This document shows, in pieces, positions 54,970 through 62,737 of a stretch of DNA of 64,000 nucleotides. Numbering within the stretch: position 1 is the stretch's first letter; each line of letters starts with the position of its first letter. Source of the DNA: Akkermansia muciniphila (lineage in GTDB: Bacteria > Verrucomicrobiota > Verrucomicrobiia > Verrucomicrobiales > DEV007); NCBI GenBank assembly GCA_945883495.1, contig CAMCXS010000005.1:82068-146067 (forward strand). The letters are read 5' to 3'. Both the position numbers and the translations under genes were made by a program. The notes below the pieces were generated by a model. That model saw only the letters and a program-made list of their open reading frames with translations. It had not been told where the DNA came from and ran no database searches.

Positions 54970-56094
54970 ATGCACCGCATTCCTCTGATTCTGGCGATCA
55001 CGGCTTCCTTCGCCTCGGCTCAGACTCCGCCGCCACCGAACCGCTTGCCGCCGGGCGTTCAGGCACATCGCGACCTGGCCTACGTGGAATCCGGGCACGA
55101 GCGGCACCGGCTCGATCTTTATCTTCCCGCAAAGAATGAGGGACTGCTTCCCCTGATCATCTGGGTGCACGGCGGCGGCTGGATGAATGGCAGCAAGGAT
55201 GGCTGTCCGCCACTGCGCGCTGGATACCTGGAGAAAGGCTACGCCGTGGCCAGCATCAACTACCGGTTGAGCGGGCACGCGATCTTTCCGGCTCAGATCG
55301 AGGATTGCAAAGCCGCCATCCGCTGGCTTCGCGCGCATGCTCAGGAGTATCATCTCGATCCGGCGCAGTTTGGGGTTTGGGGCAGTTCCGCGGGCGGACA
55401 CCTCGTCGCGCTGCTGGGAACGAGCGGGGACGTAAAGGCGTTCGATACCGGTGCGCATCTCGATCAATCGAGCCGAGTCCAAGCGGTCTGCGACTACTAC
55501 GGGCCGACTGACTTCGCGGTGCACGTTACCACCCCAGGCTACGAGCGCCACGCCAGCGAGTCCTCACCAGAGTCGAAGCTTCTGGGCGGGGCCATCATGG
55601 AGAACAAGGACAAGGCGGCCAAGGCCAACCCGATCACCTACGTCACGCCGGACGACCCGCCGTTTCTCATCGTGCATGGCGACAAGGATGCCACGGTGCC
55701 TCTGAACCAAAGCCAATTGCTCTTTGATGCCCTGAAAAAGTCCGGCGTGAGCGCCCACTTCCACACGATCCATGGCGCGGGGCACGGCGGACCTGGGTTT
55801 GGCGGGACGGAGGTGGATGGCATGGTCGCGAAGTTCTTCGAGGAGCGCCTGCAAAAGGGATCGACCGCCATCGAAGCGGTGGAAAGTGAAAGCACCGCGA
55901 CGGCGGTGTCGGGCAACGCGGGACCGAAACGAGGCATTCCTTGGGAGGTCATCGCGGCCCGGGAAGACAAAAATCAAGACGGCAAGGTCACCCGCGAGGA
56001 GTTCGGCGGCCCGGCTCCGATGTGGCAACGGCTGGATCGCAATAGCGATGGCGTCCTCACGCGGGAGGAGTATGGAGGCAACGCTCCACGGTGA
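54970..56094 (+). CDS. Secreted alpha/beta-hydrolase esterase with C-terminal EF-hands
   Basis: A 374-residue protein. Signal peptide 1-18 is followed by a BD-FAE/HSL-type esterase domain. The oxyanion motif HGGGW is at 67-71 and the nucleophile elbow GSSAGG at 138-143; HGDKDATVPLNQS supplies the Asp and HGAGHGG the His. Residues ~330-370 contain two EF-hand loops (DKNQDGKVTREEF, DRNSDGVLTREEY), implying calcium binding. It lies 71 nt after the sulfatase on the same strand, consistent with removing acetyl or feruloyl groups from a sulfated polysaccharide (inference). Confidence 0.9.
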   Translation: MHRIPLILAITASFASAQTPPPPNRLPPGVQAHRDLAYVESGHERHRLDLYLPAKNEGLLPLIIWVHGGGWMNGSKDGCPPLRAGYLEKGYAVASINYRLSGHAIFPAQIEDCKAAIRWLRAHAQEYHLDPAQFGVWGSSAGGHLVALLGTSGDVKAFDTGAHLDQSSRVQAVCDYYGPTDFAVHVTTPGYERHASESSPESKLLGGAIMENKDKAAKANPITYVTPDDPPFLIVHGDKDATVPLNQSQLLFDALKKSGVSAHFHTIHGAGHGGPGFGGTEVDGMVAKFFEERLQKGSTAIEAVESESTATAVSGNAGPKRGIPWEVIAAREDKNQDGKVTREEFGGPAPMWQRLDRNSDGVLTREEYGGNAPR

Positions 56095-56170
56095 GACGGT
56101 GGAGTGGTGGAGTTTCTGGCAATCGGGTCAACATCCAAAGCATGCGCTCCACAACCAGTGGGCGTGCGCT

Positions 56171-57091
56171 TCAGCTTTGCTCTTTGTCCTTCAATATCCT
56201 GCGAAGGAGTTCATTTTCACGCTCGGCGGCCTCCCGGCGCCGCTGCTCTTCCTCCCGACTCCGCTGCACTTCTTCCAGACGCTCTTGTTTCTCCTGCAAT
56301 GCGCGGCGCGTGGCTTCCAGCTCTTGGGACAGTTGTTCCTGTTCGAGCTGGTAAAGGTCTTCCAAGGTCATGATCTGTTCCATTTCCGGGCTCTCTTGCA
56401 ATCGGTTCAACGTCCGGAGCATCCGCTCCACCACTGGGTCAGTTTGCGCCAAGTCTTGCTCGACCGCAAGACGGTGTGCATCGCCTTCGAGTTTTAGGCG
56501 TTGATCAAACACGGCGAGGACCTGTTCCAGCCGGCTCCCTTGATTGGCGTGGATTCTCGGGATTTGGATAAAGAGCGCGTCGTGGGTGAGTTGCTCGATG
56601 AACTCTGCCGGTGTGATCACGGCCAACTCTTTCCCGGTCACCGCGTCCTCATAACGCCGCCGCACGCGGATGGCCATCGGGAGCGCTTCATCGAGGACAT
56701 ACCCCAAGAGGTAGATAGAGATGATGGGAAGGGATACCTTATGCACGATCTCATTGACGACGATTTCCTCGACGGACTGATAGCGGCTGCCCAGGTAGTG
56801 TCGAAAGCGAAGGGCGTTGCGTCCCAAATTGGTTTTCTGCAGCTCGATGAGCACTTGGTAGCGTCGGCCAGACGCGGTCTCGACCGTGGCACAAAAGTCG
56901 AGCCGGAAGACTTTCAGTTCGCTGGTTCCCGGAGTCCGAAAGGCGTGCTCCTGGGCCAGCAATTGAAGCTGAATCACCTTCATCTCAATCAGGATGGAAA
57001 GGAACCCCCGCGCCGTTTCGAGATCCTCCAAGAGAGCTTTGAAGACAGAGTCGTAGAGCGGATTGGCAATGAGCAGCACGGTCTTACCCAT
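56171..57091 (-). CDS. PD-(D/E)XK nuclease family transposase-type protein
   Basis: A 306-residue protein of the Rpn/PDDEXK_2-like group. NPLYDSVFKALLEDLETARG (10-29) and FRLDFCATVETASGRRYQVL then IELQKTN form the nuclease core with the D..ExQ pattern. A long C-terminal coiled coil (about 245-305) is rich in Glu/Arg/Gln (LEQEQLSQELEATRRALQEK, EEEQRRREAAERENELL). Such proteins have nuclease activity and are often dispersed in multiple copies; a direct transposition role is not established. It sits among toxin-antitoxin remnants. Confidence 0.8.
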   Translation of the reverse strand: MGKTVLLIANPLYDSVFKALLEDLETARGFLSILIEMKVIQLQLLAQEHAFRTPGTSELKVFRLDFCATVETASGRRYQVLIELQKTNLGRNALRFRHYLGSRYQSVEEIVVNEIVHKVSLPIISIYLLGYVLDEALPMAIRVRRRYEDAVTGKELAVITPAEFIEQLTHDALFIQIPRIHANQGSRLEQVLAVFDQRLKLEGDAHRLAVEQDLAQTDPVVERMLRTLNRLQESPEMEQIMTLEDLYQLEQEQLSQELEATRRALQEKQERLEEVQRSREEEQRRREAAERENELLRRILKDKEQS

Positions 57092-57495
57092 GCGCAGGAA
57101 GCCAATCCGCGCAAGGCAGCCTCTTGCTCTTCCGGCCGCGACACGCTACGGTGACCGCGCGATGAACGGCAACAACGATCGCTGTTATATGAGATCAGAA
57201 AACTCGTGTCCGCGAAAACCATATCGCTAAGGGAACAGTACCGGCTTCCCATTTCCGCGTAGAGATCGACCAGATCCTGCGCGGAGAGAACCGCCTCACC
57301 GGAGCGGTTCCGTTGCAGCGCCGCACTTTCCTCCCAGTTCATGGCTGGTTCCGGCGCGGGAGCCCCGGCTTCAGAAGCGACGTCCGGCTTCAGCACCACC
57401 TCTTCCCCAGCCTCAAGCCAAGCAAGGATCGTCGCCAGACGAGTTGTCAGATCCCGTGCGGTGGCGGTTTTCAGCTCCGCACGCTCCTTCAGCAT
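56989..57495 (-). pseudogene. VapB/Phd-like antitoxin run-on through a PIN toxin remnant
   Basis: The first ~85 residues form an antitoxin (LKTATARDLTTRLATILAWL, EAGEEVVLKPDV, LSAQDLVDLYAEMGSR). The same frame then reads DMVFADTSFLISYNSDRCC (about residues 91-109, near 57222-57168), the first strand of a PIN toxin with its catalytic Asp. After that it leaves the PIN pattern and runs into the next gene. The toxin has therefore lost its body and the antitoxin its stop. The conserved start LKTATARDL suggests the old ATG was changed to CTG, with ATG 57495 now upstream. Confidence 0.6.
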
Positions 57496-57573
57496 CCACG
57501 CGGGAATCGTCGCCCGCAGGTTTCATTCATCCTAAATTCAGCGCTGGCTGGGGGGATGGCTCCGCTCAAAGAC

Positions 57574-57975
57574 TCAAGGAACCAAAAATGCCCCGAGGAT
57601 TCCCTGGTTAAGGGTTGCCAAAGTGGCTCCGTGGGCTTCGGCTAGGCGAACCAAATGGGCGTCCGTAGTCTGGCCTGCTCCGTGGCACCAGGTGGGCCAA
57701 GTTCGTGATGGTTCGTCGTCTACCAGAAAGTGGTGCGCCGCTCCGAGTGACTGAATCATGCTGGCCAATACCCTGCTGGCTTGGGCTGGAGTGACCCGAC
57801 CACGCGATCTTTGGATCGAGACGCGGACGAAACCGAGTTCCGGAATCGCGGAGGTCAACAGCTGCGTGCCGGTCACACCTCGTTGAGCGGCCAGCCACGT
57901 CCCAACTCGGGAATGATCGGCGTGGTCGGCCCAGCCCCAAGCGACCAGCAAATTGACGTCCAGGAGGTAGATCAT
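57574..57975 (-). CDS. VapC-like PIN-domain toxin
   Basis: A 133-residue PIN protein starting MIYLLDVNLLVAWGWADHAD. Further acidic residues lie in TSAIPELGFVRV and in TDAHLVRLAEAHGATLATLN, with the expected spacing for four PIN carboxylates. The start overlaps the antitoxin stop as ATGA. Upstream extensions to 58068 have no conservation. Predicted ribonuclease that acts on tRNA or rRNA. Confidence 0.82.
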   Translation of the reverse strand: MIYLLDVNLLVAWGWADHADHSRVGTWLAAQRGVTGTQLLTSAIPELGFVRVSIQRSRGRVTPAQASRVLASMIQSLGAAHHFLVDDEPSRTWPTWCHGAGQTTDAHLVRLAEAHGATLATLNQGILGAFLVP

Positions 57976-58214
57976 GGAAAATCGGACAGCATTTGGCGCA
58001 CCGCGCCGGTATCGAGGGGGGGGAACTCCGGCCCTCCCCGAAACACCAACGATCCTGTGTAGCCACACTCAATGACTTGGATGGACATCGTTTCCAACGC
58101 CTCTCCACGAGCCCGCTTCCGCAAGAATTCCGAGACGGAGAGATCCGCCTCCCGGGCGAGTCTGCGGATCTCCTCCGCTTCTTCATCCGTGACTTTAAAC
58201 GAGAGCGTTTTAAT
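57972..58214 (-). CDS. RHH-type antitoxin with non-standard or frameshifted start
   Basis: An 80-codon frame reads IKTLSFKVTDEEAEEIRRLA, READLSVSEFLRKRARGEAL, and ends VRQMLSDFP; the first part matches ribbon-helix-helix/CopG-like antitoxins. It has no ATG: in frame it begins with ATT AAA ACG. An ATG ACC lies just upstream (58221) but is one base out of frame, as if a G had been inserted (ATG ACC G ATT AAA). So it either starts at ATT or is a frameshifted gene. It overlaps the PIN toxin by 4 nt. Confidence 0.65.
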   Translation of the reverse strand: MKTLSFKVTDEEAEEIRRLAREADLSVSEFLRKRARGEALETMSIQVIECGYTGSLVFRGGPEFPPLDTGAVRQMLSDFP

Positions 58215-58448
58215 CGGTCATATCGTATTACCAAATCCGACACCAGGCAAGAGTGACCAGCTACCGGCAGAAACTGCCCCAGCGCATCCACGCGCCTTGC
58301 CCACGCGGGAGTTATCGTCCGCAGGTTTCATCCTAAATCCGGGAAGGATCGACCACGGAAAACACGGAACTCACGGAAAAAGAGGGACTGAGCACACGTC
58401 GGGCATTCACCCAAGAGGCGACCGGCTGTTCCTTTGGCTCACGCAGGA
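58215..58448. other. Spacer, no gene seen
   Basis: It contains GCAGGTTTCATCCTAAATC, which resembles 57516-57540 (CGCAGGTTTCATTCATCCTA), a short direct repeat flanking the PIN module. It also has a GACCACGGAAAACACGGAAC-type run, a common repeat fragment. No ORF is supported. Confidence 0.4.
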
Positions 58449-58694
58449 TTACGATTCTCCCCTGACCGGGCGGTTGGGCCAACCGAAGAGATCACCGGCT
58501 TGCGGGATGGCTTCATACTGCACTGCCTGCACTCCACATTGCTCCAAGCGGTCGAGTTGGCGCTGCACAGGTTGCAGAGCGATCTCCATGTCTGTGGCCA
58601 TCGCTCGGTCATAGGTTTCGCCGTAAGGAAAGAGGTGAAGCAGGACGGCCTGCGCTGCTCCGCTTCCTAAGAAGTTTGCGAGTAATCCGCTCAC
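58449..58694 (-). pseudogene. Winged-helix regulator fragment
   Basis: An 81-codon ORF: LLANFLGSGAAQAVLLHLFP, YGETYDRAMATDMEIALQPV, QRQLDRLEQCGV. This is the winged-helix N-terminus of a small ArsR-like family whose members continue with a GRTRxYxFNP wing, often with a nucleotidyltransferase domain or partner. Here the sequence departs right after QCGV, so the wing is lost. Probably a truncated gene. Confidence 0.5.
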
Positions 58695-58738
58695 GACTTG
58701 AATTGTCAGTCGGATGATCGATTCGCCTAAAGAACACC

Positions 58739-59314
58739 CTAATCCGCCAGAGCGCCAGACAGCTGGAAGCGGAAGCCAGGAAGGGCGGTGGATGGCAAAA
58801 TGTGATCCGAGGGCACTTCAAAGACCTCAGAGTAGGTTCCCGCAGATGGGTTGCGGAAGACTTCCGTGATCCCTTCCTCCGGCTGCACGATCCACACTTC
58901 CGGCACGCCTGCTTTGGCAAAATCGCGCGCCTTCGCCCGGTCCAGGGCCAGCGAATGAATGGCCACCTCAATGACGAACTGTGCCGTGGTAGGCTTGGCG
59001 TGCCGGAATTGGATGCGTGATCCGCGCACCACCGACAGATCGGGTTCGGGTTCCGAGTCGCCGATCGTGATGGGGTCCTCCTTGCGAACCCAAAGTCCTT
59101 CCCCGGCACAGTGGGTTTGGAGCAACTCGAAAAGCAAGTCCACCAGGTAAAGATGCAGCGCTGACTTCGATATTTTCTCCACAATCACCCCGTTGATGAG
59201 TTCCACCGGTTTGTCCGTGAAAAATCCCAGCTCAATCATCCGGTGATAGCGCTCAATCGTGACCGGCTCCACCCGCCGCCGGACTTCGGGAATCTCCAGC
59301 ACCTCAAGCATCAT
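58739..59314 (-). CDS. Uma2 family (DUF820) endonuclease-like protein
   Basis: A 191-residue protein with the PD-(D/E)XK-like Uma2 pattern: TIERYHRMIELGFFTDKPVE, LINGVIVEKISKSALH, EPEPDLSVVRG, FVIEVAIHSLALDRAKARDF, AGVPEVWIVQPEEG. The D..ExA triad resembles restriction-type nucleases; real activity is unproven. ATG 59314 follows a GGAG-containing stretch; earlier starts at 59338 or 59560 add unconserved residues. Confidence 0.87.
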   Translation of the reverse strand: MMLEVLEIPEVRRRVEPVTIERYHRMIELGFFTDKPVELINGVIVEKISKSALHLYLVDLLFELLQTHCAGEGLWVRKEDPITIGDSEPEPDLSVVRGSRIQFRHAKPTTAQFVIEVAIHSLALDRAKARDFAKAGVPEVWIVQPEEGITEVFRNPSAGTYSEVFEVPSDHILPSTALPGFRFQLSGALAD

Positions 59315-59478
59315 CCCAAACCTATTCTCCGTTCCCATCCGCCGCAAGGCCTTGTTTCGGAGCCAAAAAGCTCTGGCCGTTCCGGACTGGGCGGTTTCTT
59401 TCATTGCTAGCGGCCAGACGTGGGGAATCCTGTGAAGCATGTCCGCCAAGACGAAGCTCGGTCGACACGAACCACTGG

Positions 59479-60636
59479 TCACTGTTGGGCAACGGACGGA
59501 ACCTGGAACTTTCCGAAGCGGATGTGCGTGCGTGTCTTGTCCTTCGTGCCGCTGTCCCACACGGCGCGGAACTCGCCCGGGGCGATCTCGATGAGCGTCG
59601 GGTAGGAATTGTGCGTGCCGGCGTCAAAGAACGTCCGCTCCCCGGCCCACGCGCCACCCGCAGGCTTGAGCTTGTAGCGAAGCGCCATGCGGCTCCATGC
59701 CGGACCGTCGTTATATACGTAGAGATGGGTGCCGTCCGTCGCGCGTCCAAAGTAGCCTTTGGAGACGCTGTTCCAAAGATCCGGTTCCTCTTGCGCCGCG
59801 CTCCAGGTGCGCCCGCCATCATTGCTCACGCTAGAAAAGGCCCGGGGCGGATCGAGCGGGAGATTGTCCTTCGCGCCATCCTGAGCGGTCCGCATGACGA
59901 GCTTGAGTTCGCCCTCTGCATCGCCCGTGGCGAGGTTCCCCTCGTGCAGGAAAACGGGACCGCTCTCCGGCTTCGGTATGTGCCCGGCGAGACGCCACTC
60001 GAGGAGGCTGGTGCTGCTGAGGATGAACTGGTCGCGTGACCCGAGCGGATCATTGCGCCGTGTGTTGCGATGGGCCGGCAGCAGGTATCTCGATTGCCCG
60101 TTCTCCACGATCCGGTGGATGCCGCCGACGATGATCAGCGGCCCCGTGTAATGCATGGCCAGTTCCACCGGTGTCCACGAGCGACCGCCATCCGCGCTAA
60201 AGGCACCTGCGAGCTGCGAGTCTTCGCTGTGCTGGTAACTCATTGGGCAGCGCATCGCGAAGCACCAGAGCACGTCTTCGCCCGGCGGTTTGTAGAGCAC
60301 CGGATTCGCGTAGCCGAACTGGATCGACCCGTGGCGCTGGTCGTGATCGAAAACAAAGGCCGGTTCGCTCCACTTGTCCCCGTCATTGGTGGACACGCTT
60401 GCCAGGATGTCACCCATGTCGGTTTTCCCGGGAATGCCCGCGCCGAACGCGACAACGAGGTGCTTCGGCTTCCACTCCGCGATATAAGGCTCCCACAGCA
60501 AGGCCGCGCCGGGATGTTGCTCGACGCTGCGGATCACGCGCACGTCCTTCACATCGCCGGTGAAGCCGACGTCTTGAGCGGTCGTGAACGCGCAGCCGAT
60601 CACACAGGCCAGGGATAGGATGAGACTGGATTTCAT
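59479..60636 (-). CDS. Secreted BNR-repeat sialidase-like protein
   Basis: A 385-residue protein with signal peptide (MKSSLILSLACVIGCAFTTA). At least three Asp-box motifs, STNDGDKW, SADGGRSW and SNDGGRTW, mark a six-bladed sialidase propeller. Proteins of this type in PVC bacteria are called exo-alpha-sialidase, though the catalytic Arg triad cannot be verified by eye. The gene is divergent from a GntR/LacI-type regulator with an operator palindrome between them. ATG 60636 starts the signal peptide. Confidence 0.85.
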   Translation of the reverse strand: MKSSLILSLACVIGCAFTTAQDVGFTGDVKDVRVIRSVEQHPGAALLWEPYIAEWKPKHLVVAFGAGIPGKTDMGDILASVSTNDGDKWSEPAFVFDHDQRHGSIQFGYANPVLYKPPGEDVLWCFAMRCPMSYQHSEDSQLAGAFSADGGRSWTPVELAMHYTGPLIIVGGIHRIVENGQSRYLLPAHRNTRRNDPLGSRDQFILSSTSLLEWRLAGHIPKPESGPVFLHEGNLATGDAEGELKLVMRTAQDGAKDNLPLDPPRAFSSVSNDGGRTWSAAQEEPDLWNSVSKGYFGRATDGTHLYVYNDGPAWSRMALRYKLKPAGGAWAGERTFFDAGTHNSYPTLIEIAPGEFRAVWDSGTKDKTRTHIRFGKFQVPSVAQQ

Positions 60637-60704
60637 GGGGTCGATGGTTTGGGGGGGCAAAATATGACTATGGGAACGGGAAGGCTCTCATGCCAGCGCG
60701 TTTC

Positions 60705-60726
60705 ACTGGTTTGCAAATTGACCAGT
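60705..60726. promoter_or_regulatory. Operator palindrome in divergent promoter
   Basis: ACTGGT (60705-60710) and ACCAGT (60721-60726) are exact inverted half-sites flanking a 10-nt AT-rich centre TTGCAAATTG. The site is 28 nt before the regulator ATG and 69 nt before the sialidase-like gene start. Size and position fit a dimeric GntR or LacI repressor, most likely the adjacent regulator acting on both genes. Confidence 0.7.
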
Positions 60727-60753
60727 AGCCCCCATCGCCTCAAATTGGGCGCG

Positions 60754-61821
60754 ATGCGATCCATTCCGCCACGCGTCCTGCTCGCGGGCCAGGCCGTCCA
60801 AGTGCTCCGCGAAGAGCTCTCCCGCGGCGTTTGGGCCAATCACCTGCCGGGCGAACGCGAACTGAGCGATCGGCTTGGAGTGAGTCGTTCGACCCTGCGG
60901 ACGGCTCTGGATGTCCTGCGGCGCGAAGGCTGGCTCGAAGTGGCTCAGGGACGCCCGACCCGAATTCTCAAATCCTCCGGACAACCTGTCGCCCGCCCGG
61001 CGAACGTGGCGCTGGTCACGCCCGTTCCGTTGCGGGCGATGCCTCCGTTCATGCTCCATTGGTTGGATGAATTGCGCGACGAACTCGCCGCCGCGGCCTA
61101 CCAGCTCGATGTCCACGTCGCTCCGACCTGTTATCGTCCCCATTGCGCTCGATCGCTGGATAGTTTGGTCCGGCGTTCGCCTGCGGCGGCTTGGGTGCTC
61201 TATCTTTCCGCTGGCCCGATGCAACGCTGGTTTCAGGAGCGCGCGCTGCCGTGTCTGGTCGCCGGATCGTGCGTACCCGGGGTGGAACTTCCGGCGGTGG
61301 ATGTCGACTATCGCGCGGCGTGCCGGCATGCGGCGGGCTGGCTGCTCGCGCTTGGACGGAGGCGCATCGCGATCGTGCTACCGGACAACGGCTGCGAGGG
61401 GGAGATGGAAAGTGAACGGGGATTTTACGAGGCGATTGCCCACACGCGCGTCGAGCAGGCCTCCGCTCTCGTGATTCGGCACGACGGAACACCCACGCAC
61501 CTCGCCACCGTGTTGGACGCCGTACTGCGCCGGCCCGCGCGCCCGGATGGGTTCATCGTGGCACGGTCGGCCCACGCGGTCACGGTCGTGACGCATCTCC
61601 AGCGTCGCGGCGTGCGAGTGCCCGAGGACGCGACGGTGGTTTCGCGCGATGACGATGCGTTTCTGGACTCCATCGTGCCGCCCATCCCGAGGTACGTGTG
61701 TCACCCCGCGCGATTTGCCCGCCGTATCTTGCGAGCGGCGCTGGAGTTGGCGAGAGGAGGAGTGTCGTCCACCCGGCCGGTGAGACTGCTGCCGAAATTC
61801 GTCTCGGGACCGGAAACCTAG
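60754..61821 (+). CDS. GntR-type DNA-binding domain fused to LacI-like sensor (AraR-like regulator)
   Basis: A 355-residue regulator. Residues ~5-75 form a GntR winged helix (VLREELSRGVWANHLPGERE, LGVSRSTLRTALDVLRREGW). Residues ~85-350 form a LacI/periplasmic-binding-type effector domain (ANVALVTPVPLRAMPPFMLH, AVDVDYRAACRHAAGWLLAL, GRRRIAIVLPDN, RVPEDATVVSRDDDAF). This architecture usually senses a sugar. ATG 60754 is supported by homology start; upstream codons contain the operator. It likely controls the divergent sialidase-like gene and itself. Confidence 0.88.
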   Translation: MRSIPPRVLLAGQAVQVLREELSRGVWANHLPGERELSDRLGVSRSTLRTALDVLRREGWLEVAQGRPTRILKSSGQPVARPANVALVTPVPLRAMPPFMLHWLDELRDELAAAAYQLDVHVAPTCYRPHCARSLDSLVRRSPAAAWVLYLSAGPMQRWFQERALPCLVAGSCVPGVELPAVDVDYRAACRHAAGWLLALGRRRIAIVLPDNGCEGEMESERGFYEAIAHTRVEQASALVIRHDGTPTHLATVLDAVLRRPARPDGFIVARSAHAVTVVTHLQRRGVRVPEDATVVSRDDDAFLDSIVPPIPRYVCHPARFARRILRAALELARGGVSSTRPVRLLPKFVSGPET

Positions 61822-62189
61822 TTTTGGCCACCCGCGCCATCCCGGCTGCCCCCCCTCCATCCCCGGGCCGACCGAATCCTGGGGACAGACCATTTGTGGG
61901 CAGAAGATCACCCGGTTCGAACTTTGGTCCCGAGCTTGGACGATCCTGCGGAACCAGTCTCCCAAGGCGGACTTGGAGCGGTGCAGCGACTGCTCCGCCA
62001 GGCGCAACAGACTCCGGCGCCAGGCATTTCTCACATGAACATTTCGCGACACCTGATCAGCGGGAGCCCCTGACGCTCAGGGGCAATTGGCCGTCAACGC
62101 GAGACATGCCTGCCCTGCTGGACATCGCCACGGCGGATCCCGGCGGAGCCAAGATTGCGTCCAGGTTTTCGCAGTGATACGGTCTCGGA
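61822..62189. other. Spacer with possible transposase remnant
   Basis: No intact gene. A likely IS110-type fragment is listed separately. Near 62062-62085, GGGAGCCCCTGACGCTCAGG then GGCAA contains a short inverted repeat (CCCCTGA/TCAGGGG). Confidence 0.4.
61920..62052 (-). pseudogene. IS110-type transposase C-terminal remnant
   Basis: The minus frame from 62052 reads NAWRRSLLRLAEQSLHRSKS, ALGDWFRRIVQARDQ, similar to the conserved C-terminal helix region of IS110 transposases (xWRxALxxAAQxLxRSxSxLGxxFRRLxAR). The following GAPKAI.. block is absent. No flanking inverted repeats are visible, as expected for IS110. Judged by pattern only. Confidence 0.4.
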
Positions 62190-62411
62190 ATGATTACCAT
62201 CGAATCCACGGACCAGGGAATCAGTGTCTTCATTCCCCGCGCGGAAGTGGACCCGGTCCGGCTCGAACAGATGTTGCGACCGCTCCGCCTGGAAGCCGCC
62301 GTCTCCGCAAGCCGCATGACCGATGAGGACGCGGACAGTATGGCCGAAGACATGAAGGCCAGGTGGTGGGCGGAGAATCAACATCGTTTCCTCCCCTCCG
62401 ACCCATCTTGA
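62190..62411 (+). CDS. Antitoxin-like protein with lost toxin
   Basis: A 73-residue protein (MITIESTDQGISVFIPRAEV, DPVRLEQMLRPLRLEAAVSA, MAEDMKARWWAENQHRF). The last helix, rich in acidic and aromatic residues, is typical of antitoxins found before PIN toxins. A PIN toxin start follows after 3 nt but is cut after 19 codons. The antitoxin frame itself is intact. Confidence 0.65.
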   Translation: MITIESTDQGISVFIPRAEVDPVRLEQMLRPLRLEAAVSASRMTDEDADSMAEDMKARWWAENQHRFLPSDPS

Positions 62412-62414
62412 CCG

Positions 62415-62474
62415 ATGCGTGTCGTCGTGGACGCGAACATTGCCTTTCGGGCGCTTGCCCCGACGAAGAATTGA
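62415..62474 (+). pseudogene. PIN toxin remnant, 19 codons
   Basis: MRVVVDANIAFRALAPTKN followed by TGA. MRVVVDANIAFRAL is the usual first strand of PIN toxins with the first catalytic Asp; the remaining ~120 codons are missing. The next 250 nt match no PIN sequence. Confidence 0.75.
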
Positions 62475-62737
62475 AGGCCGGACTTCGCGCTCGCGGGTTC
62501 GATCCGTTTTGGGAGCCGTAAGGGCTGGTTCGAAGCGTTCCAGAGCCAAACCTCTCTTCCGATGCGTGTGCCACAGGTCGAGTTTCGGATGCGTGAGTGA
62601 CAGCGCAGTGAAGCTGTCCGATGGAAAGAGCGAATCCGCCCGGCACGCCCCGGAGCATCGGCGAGAATTCGGGCAGGCAGAAATGCCCGCCCTACGGAGC
62701 CTTATCCCTGCCGGCGCTTGGCCTCTTCTCCGCGGAC
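62475..62737. repeat. Spacer with REP-like palindrome
   Basis: GGGCAGGCAGAAATGCCCGCCC at about 62668-62691 (split GGGCAGGC / AGAAAT / GCCCGCCC) is a variant of the palindrome family at 18.8-23.4 kb. No gene. Confidence 0.5.
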
